Positions 60,640 to 64,000 of a stretch of 64,000 bases of DNA are shown piece after piece (position 1 is the first letter of the stretch; each line of letters starts with the position of its first letter). Position numbers and translations under genes: made by a program. The notes under the pieces were generated by a model, which was not told the origin of the DNA, did no database searches, and saw only the letters and a program-made list of their open reading frames with translations. Source of the DNA: Cymbomonas tetramitiformis (taxonomy: Eukaryota > Chlorophyta > Pyramimonadophyceae > Pyramimonadales > Pyramimonadaceae); the NCBI GenBank assembly GCA_001247695.2, contig LGRX02034702.1:1-64000 (forward strand), given 5' to 3'.

Positions 60640-62640
60640 ATCAGGTCGTACTGGCGCCGGACTCGCCCTTGCGGGAGCTAGTGTTGAGAGAGGCTCACGA
60701 AGCACCGTCCGCAGGCCACACCGGCAGGGATAAGACGCTGGAGCGGGTCCGAAGACGCTTCTGGTGGCCGCGAATGGACCTAGATGTAGCAGAATGGGTG
60801 AAGACGTGCGTGACGTGTCAGCAGACCCAGCCGCGGCAGGGGTATCCCATGGGACTGTTGCAACCGCAGCGAGTGCCTAGCAGACTCTGGGAGGTGGTCA
60901 GCATCGACTTCGTAACCGGGCTTCCGATGACTCAGCGAGGAGTGAACGCCTTCACCACCTTCACCTGCAAGCTGAGCAAGATGGTACATGTGGTGCCAAT
61001 GACCTACAACGGCAGCTCAGCAGAAGTGGTGGTAAGATTGTTCATGGACGCAGTATGGCGATTACACGGAGCCCCCATGAATGGCTACTGCCCGGTGGTA
61101 TGGTACTGTCACAAGTACCAAAATGTATGCTTTATTATGGGCACTAGATGGGGTGTATGAGTCCCATGAAGGTTTTGAAAAATCATCTAGGACCCTTTTG
61201 AATTGTTATTGATGCTGAAATGTACTCTCGTGAACTTTAGGTATGTGTATGTGCGGTGTGCTTTTGGGGGGTGTAACGCCATAAAATTAATTAAATTTTC
61301 TGGTACTGTCACAAGTACCAAGCGCGCGGTGACTTAAAAGGGCACGCTATGTGGCGTTGTGGCCACGAGGTGGCATGCATGATGTCAAATTTCATTATTG
61401 GGATGTATCCTAAGTGGTCGTCATGCGTTGTGCCATTTGAACGTCTTTAACGCCAGTATTGGGATTCGATAACACCCAAGGGTGTGATAAAATGGCCTCT
61501 CGGCATTTTTTGTAGTAATATCGGGAGCGGTTTCGTACTTAAGTTCCATGTGCAGAGTCCAAGTACGGCAACTTCTCATGCATGTAAAGGTCTTGAAAAA
61601 TCGATATATGGGTTTACTTTTGATGTCATAAACGCTGGTGAGGCGATCCGACGTTATAATATACTTATTTCGTAGCTTTAGTGCCACGACTAGGCTCCAA
61701 AATCGACGATAGCCCTCATACTTAAGGAATCTTGAGTAGGACCATTTGGTGGAGATGGGATGTTTAGCATGTCGCAGTTTCAGCGACGGGCAGTATGCCA
61801 ACTGCCCCATGCTCACATCCATCATTGACCATGTTATACAGCTTCAATTTGAGCCATCGCTGGGTTGAATAGAATCCCAAGTCTGTTCAAAAGGAAATCC
61901 GAAAGTAGCGCCATGATTTCGAAGACAAATGAGACACCATTGTGTAACACAAAACTCCACCTTGTTGGCAATATGCATCCACTGGGAGGGCTACACGTAA
62001 CCTATGGACCAATGGGGCATAATACAACTCAGTTTGGGTCGTTAAGATAATGGTATATCATGGATATCACCATCAGGATGGAGGAGGACATCAAAAAAAA
62101 TTCTAGCGTTTTGGTACTTGTGATAGTACCAGATTCGATTCTGGTACTATGACTAGTACCACTGGGCAGTAGCCATGAAGATAGTGTGTGACCGAGACCC
62201 CCGCTTTCGCGACACCATGACTCAGGAGTTTATGCGACTGATGGGCGTCAAGGTAGCTAGCACCACTCCCTATCACCCTCAGAGCGACGGGCAAGCGGAA
62301 CGCAGCAACCACACCGTGGAGCGCATGCTGCGCTGCTATGTCGCTGAGAACCAAGAGGACTGGGACCTCTGGGTGACACCTGTGGAGTACGCGATCAATG
62401 ACTCCACGTCAGCGGCGACTGGATTCTCTCCCTTTGAGTTGGTGTACGGACACGCTCCAGCGACGCAGCTGGACTTCTTCATGGACGCAGCTTTGGAAGG
62501 CGGGTCAAGACGAAGAAAAGGTGGGCGAGTAGCTGCGGACAAGAGAGGGACTGCGCACGAGCTGGCCAAGCAGTTTGCGCGGCAACTACAGGCAGCGCGG
62601 GTGAACCTGCAGATGGCCCAGCAGCGCATGATGGAGCAGT
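60640..62640 (+). pseudogene. Chromovirus integrase, split by a DNA transposon
   Basis: The zinc-binding HHCC domain is EAHEAPSAGHTGRDKT...FWWPRM...CVTCQQTQ. The core starts VVSIDFVTGLPMTQRG with the first catalytic Asp. After the insert at 61082-62174 the core resumes in frame with KIVCDRDPRF (second Asp) and STTPYHPQSDGQAERSN with the Glu in QAERSN. It continues LRCYVAENQEDWD, FSPFELVYGHAP and QLQAARVNLQMAQQR. All catalytic residues are present once the insertion is ignored. Confidence 0.88.
61082..62174. mobile_element. 1.1-kb non-autonomous DNA transposon in the integrase domain
   Basis: It is flanked by ATGAA at 61077-61081 and 62175-62179. Terminal inverted repeats are tggctactgcccggtggta and its near complement taccactgggcagtagcc. 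Subterminal palindromic words ggtact(..)agtacc occur at 61104, 61302, 62112 and 62142. There is no long ORF and no transposase, so it is non-autonomous. Ignoring it rejoins the integrase frame (CCC ATG AAG ATA). The superfamily is not assigned; a 5-bp duplication is unusual for common families. Confidence 0.85.
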
Positions 62641-62984
62641 TTGACGCGCGACACCGGCTGCAGCACATTAATTAAGGTGAATGATCAGGTATGGGTGGAT
62701 GGCCAGCACCTGACTCTGCCTGGAGATCGGGGGTTGAAGCCGAAGCTGCGCAAGCTCAGGCACGGCCCCCTACGCGTAATAGAATGTCTGTACAGCGACA
62801 GGCAGCAAGAGCTGCCAGAGCAGGACCATGGAGCTCCGTCAGCGTACAGGTTAGAGCTGCCCGTGCATTGGAAGGTGCACGACGTGTTCACAGCGGATCG
62901 GCTCACCCCAGTTCAGTCGGGAGCTAAGCACTTCGTGAGCAGGCAAGAGGAAATGGCACCGCCACCGGTCTTGGTAGAGGGTCA
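62641..62984 (+). pseudogene. Chromovirus integrase C-terminal beta-barrel region
   Basis: VNDQVWVDGQHLTLPG, LKPKLRKLRHGPLRVIE and YRLELPVHWKVHDVFTADRL are the GPY/F-like integrase tail of Ty3/gypsy elements. A TAA at 62673-62675 and a small shift separate it from the preceding part. A decayed relative is at 50050-50345. Confidence 0.8.
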
Positions 62985-63140
62985 GAGGGAGCGTGAGGTG
63001 GAACGCATCATCAGCACTCGCTTCAGGAAGGTGGGAAGGCTGGCGGGACAGTGCAGGAGTGGCTAACTAAATGGAAAGGGCTGCCGCATAGTCACAGCCA
63101 GTGGTGAACCAGAGAGGACTTGGAAGGTCGAGGGGACAGG
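62985..63140 (+). pseudogene. Chromodomain, frameshifted
   Basis: REREVERIISTRFRK is followed, after a shift near 63045, by VQEWLTKWKGLPHSHSQW, a TGA in the place of the second Trp, and TREDLE. V(E/A).I...R......YLVKWKG....WE is the chromodomain pattern, so this element belongs to the chromoviruses, which use such domains to target methylated histone H3. Confidence 0.78.
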
Positions 63141-63335
63141 CTGGAACCAGTGAGAGTCTTCGAAGCTGAGGAGGAAAGGATGAAGAGGGCTCCAGAGAAA
63201 AGGCGAAGGGAGACTCACAAGGGTCAGGAGGAACAGAGGGCACAGTTGATGGCAATGGGACCTCCGACCCCGACAGTCCACAGCAGTAGCCAGAGCCGAG
63301 CTTACCAGCCTCACCTCTCGAGAGTGCAGCACCCA

Positions 63336-64000
63336 GTTAGAATTTTGGTGCTGTTCTGCGGTACCGGCTCAGTGGAGCAGCAGTTCCAACGTCAGTTCAG
63401 GGACTGCGAGGTAGTAACAGTGGACATCCTGCCAAAGTGGCAAGCCACGTGCACGGAGGACATCCTTCACTGGAACTACAAGCTCTACCCACGACATCAT
63501 TTCGACGTCATCTGGGCCAGCCCCCCCTGCAAGGAGTACAGCAAGGCGAAGACACTGGGGGCTCCAGATCTGAAGCTGGCGGACAGGCGCGTGCGGCGTA
63601 CCAGGGAGATCATCGAGTTTTACGACCCTGCGTATTTCTTCATAGAAAACCCCGCTGGCGACGCGCTGCGAGGGTTGCACACGCGCCCCGTGATGAAAGG
63701 TCTGCCAGAGCCGCTGTTGACCACCTATTGTAAGTATGGCACACCATACATGAAGCCAACTCACATATGGACAAATGCAGCGCCTTCGGTACCCTTGTTG
63801 CTGTGCACCCACCCGACTCCCTGCCCTGCGCGAGCAATGCTAGGGAGGCACGAGAACACTGCCCAGGGGGGCATCTCCTCGCACGGCCAACACCCGCGGT
63901 ATGGGTTCAGCCCAGGCGGTATATGCGATACCTCGTGCGTTGCTGCACCACCTGTTTTGCGAGCTGAAGCTGAACGAGCGCATGAAGGAGGAGAGCGCGC
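63336..64000 (+). CDS. Cytosine-C5 DNA methyltransferase domain fused to chromovirus pol (partial)
   Basis: After a charged linker (EAEEERMKRAPEKRRRE) the frame reads ILVLFCGTGSVEQQF (motif I, SAM binding), VVTVDILPKW, DILHWNY, HFDVIWASPPCKEYSKAK (motif IV with the catalytic Cys in PPC) and YFFIENPAG (motif VI, ENP). LLTTYCKYGTPYMKPTHIWTN, a block near the target-recognition part in viral and algal C5-methyltransferases, follows. A one-base shift near 63916 precedes a plausible C-terminal AVYAIPRALLHHLF. No stop before the window edge. Catalytic motifs I, IV and VI are intact. I infer methylation of the element's own or host DNA. Confidence 0.85.

Larger units (their letters stand above)
57719..64000 (+). 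pseudogene. Ty3/gypsy chromovirus with two methyltransferase domains (disabled, runs off window)
   Basis: Domain order on the plus strand is RT, RNase H, adenine-methyltransferase-like, integrase, chromodomain, cytosine-C5 methyltransferase. RT-RNase H before integrase is the Ty3/gypsy order, and a chromodomain after integrase marks chromoviruses. The two methyltransferase domains are extra. Lesions include two DNA-transposon insertions (57969-58155, 61082-62174), nonsense codons at 58619-58621 (TAG in the place of TGG) and 63103-63105 (TGA in the place of TGG), and frameshifts near 58690, 59070, 60190, 60650, 62675, 63045 and 63916. LTRs are not visible: the 3' end is outside the window. Confidence 0.85.

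Noticed and set aside
1..64000. tRNA and rRNA genes
   Set aside because: Both strands were read for cloverleaf and conserved rRNA words; none was convincing.

Overview
The window looks like nuclear DNA of a eukaryote, most likely a green alga of prasinophyte type. The reasons are GC-rich exons separated by very long repeat-filled introns, an EGF/REJ/GPS/multi-membrane-span protein of the polycystin-like kind common in algae, and a high load of tyrosine-recombinase (DIRS-group) and chromovirus retroelements. I infer the group; I cannot prove a species. Nothing prokaryotic was seen: no operons, no rRNA, no tRNA, no CRISPR array.

Layout. 1-8.9 kb: dispersed repeats and a minus-strand reverse transcriptase gene (RT, non-LTR-like), cut in two by a 3.4-kb DIRS-group element at 3537-6928. 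9.17-13.25 kb: a dense array of diverged 150-280 bp repeat units whose last copy ends at a probable splice acceptor. 13.25-49.17 kb: one very large plus-strand host gene of about 20 recognisable exons. It reads EGF-like repeats, REJ region, GPS motif, first membrane span, long cytoplasmic linkers, further membrane spans and an acidic C terminus. Its introns hold a degraded DIRS-group element (about 18.6-24.1 kb, itself carrying a 546-bp foldback hairpin), a nearly intact one (28.43-33.44 kb: gag, RT-RNase H, methyltransferase-like domain, Tudor-like plus tyrosine recombinase) and solo terminal repeats. 49.3-51.2 kb: remnants of a DIRS-group element and of a chromovirus. 51.2-53.6 kb: AT-rich, no gene recognised. 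53.6-56.6 kb: tandem repeats, large inverted repeats and a small TIR element. 57.7-64.0 kb: a disabled Ty3/gypsy chromovirus on the plus strand, running off the window end.

How it fits together. The chromovirus polyprotein reads RT, RNase H, an adenine-methyltransferase-like (NPPF) domain, integrase, chromodomain, then a cytosine-C5 methyltransferase. The NPPF domain is clearly related to the one in the DIRS-group element at 5.5-6.4 kb. A second, decayed chromovirus at 50 kb shows the same order of integrase tail followed by C5-methyltransferase. Self-encoded DNA-methylation modules therefore recur in unrelated retroelements here, and the intact DIRS-group element adds a Tudor-like reader module ahead of its recombinase. 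That combination is the most promising undescribed biology in the window. The two nested DNA-transposon insertions in the chromovirus (57969-58155 and 61082-62174) have flanking duplications and leave the polyprotein frame intact when ignored, which fixes their ends well.
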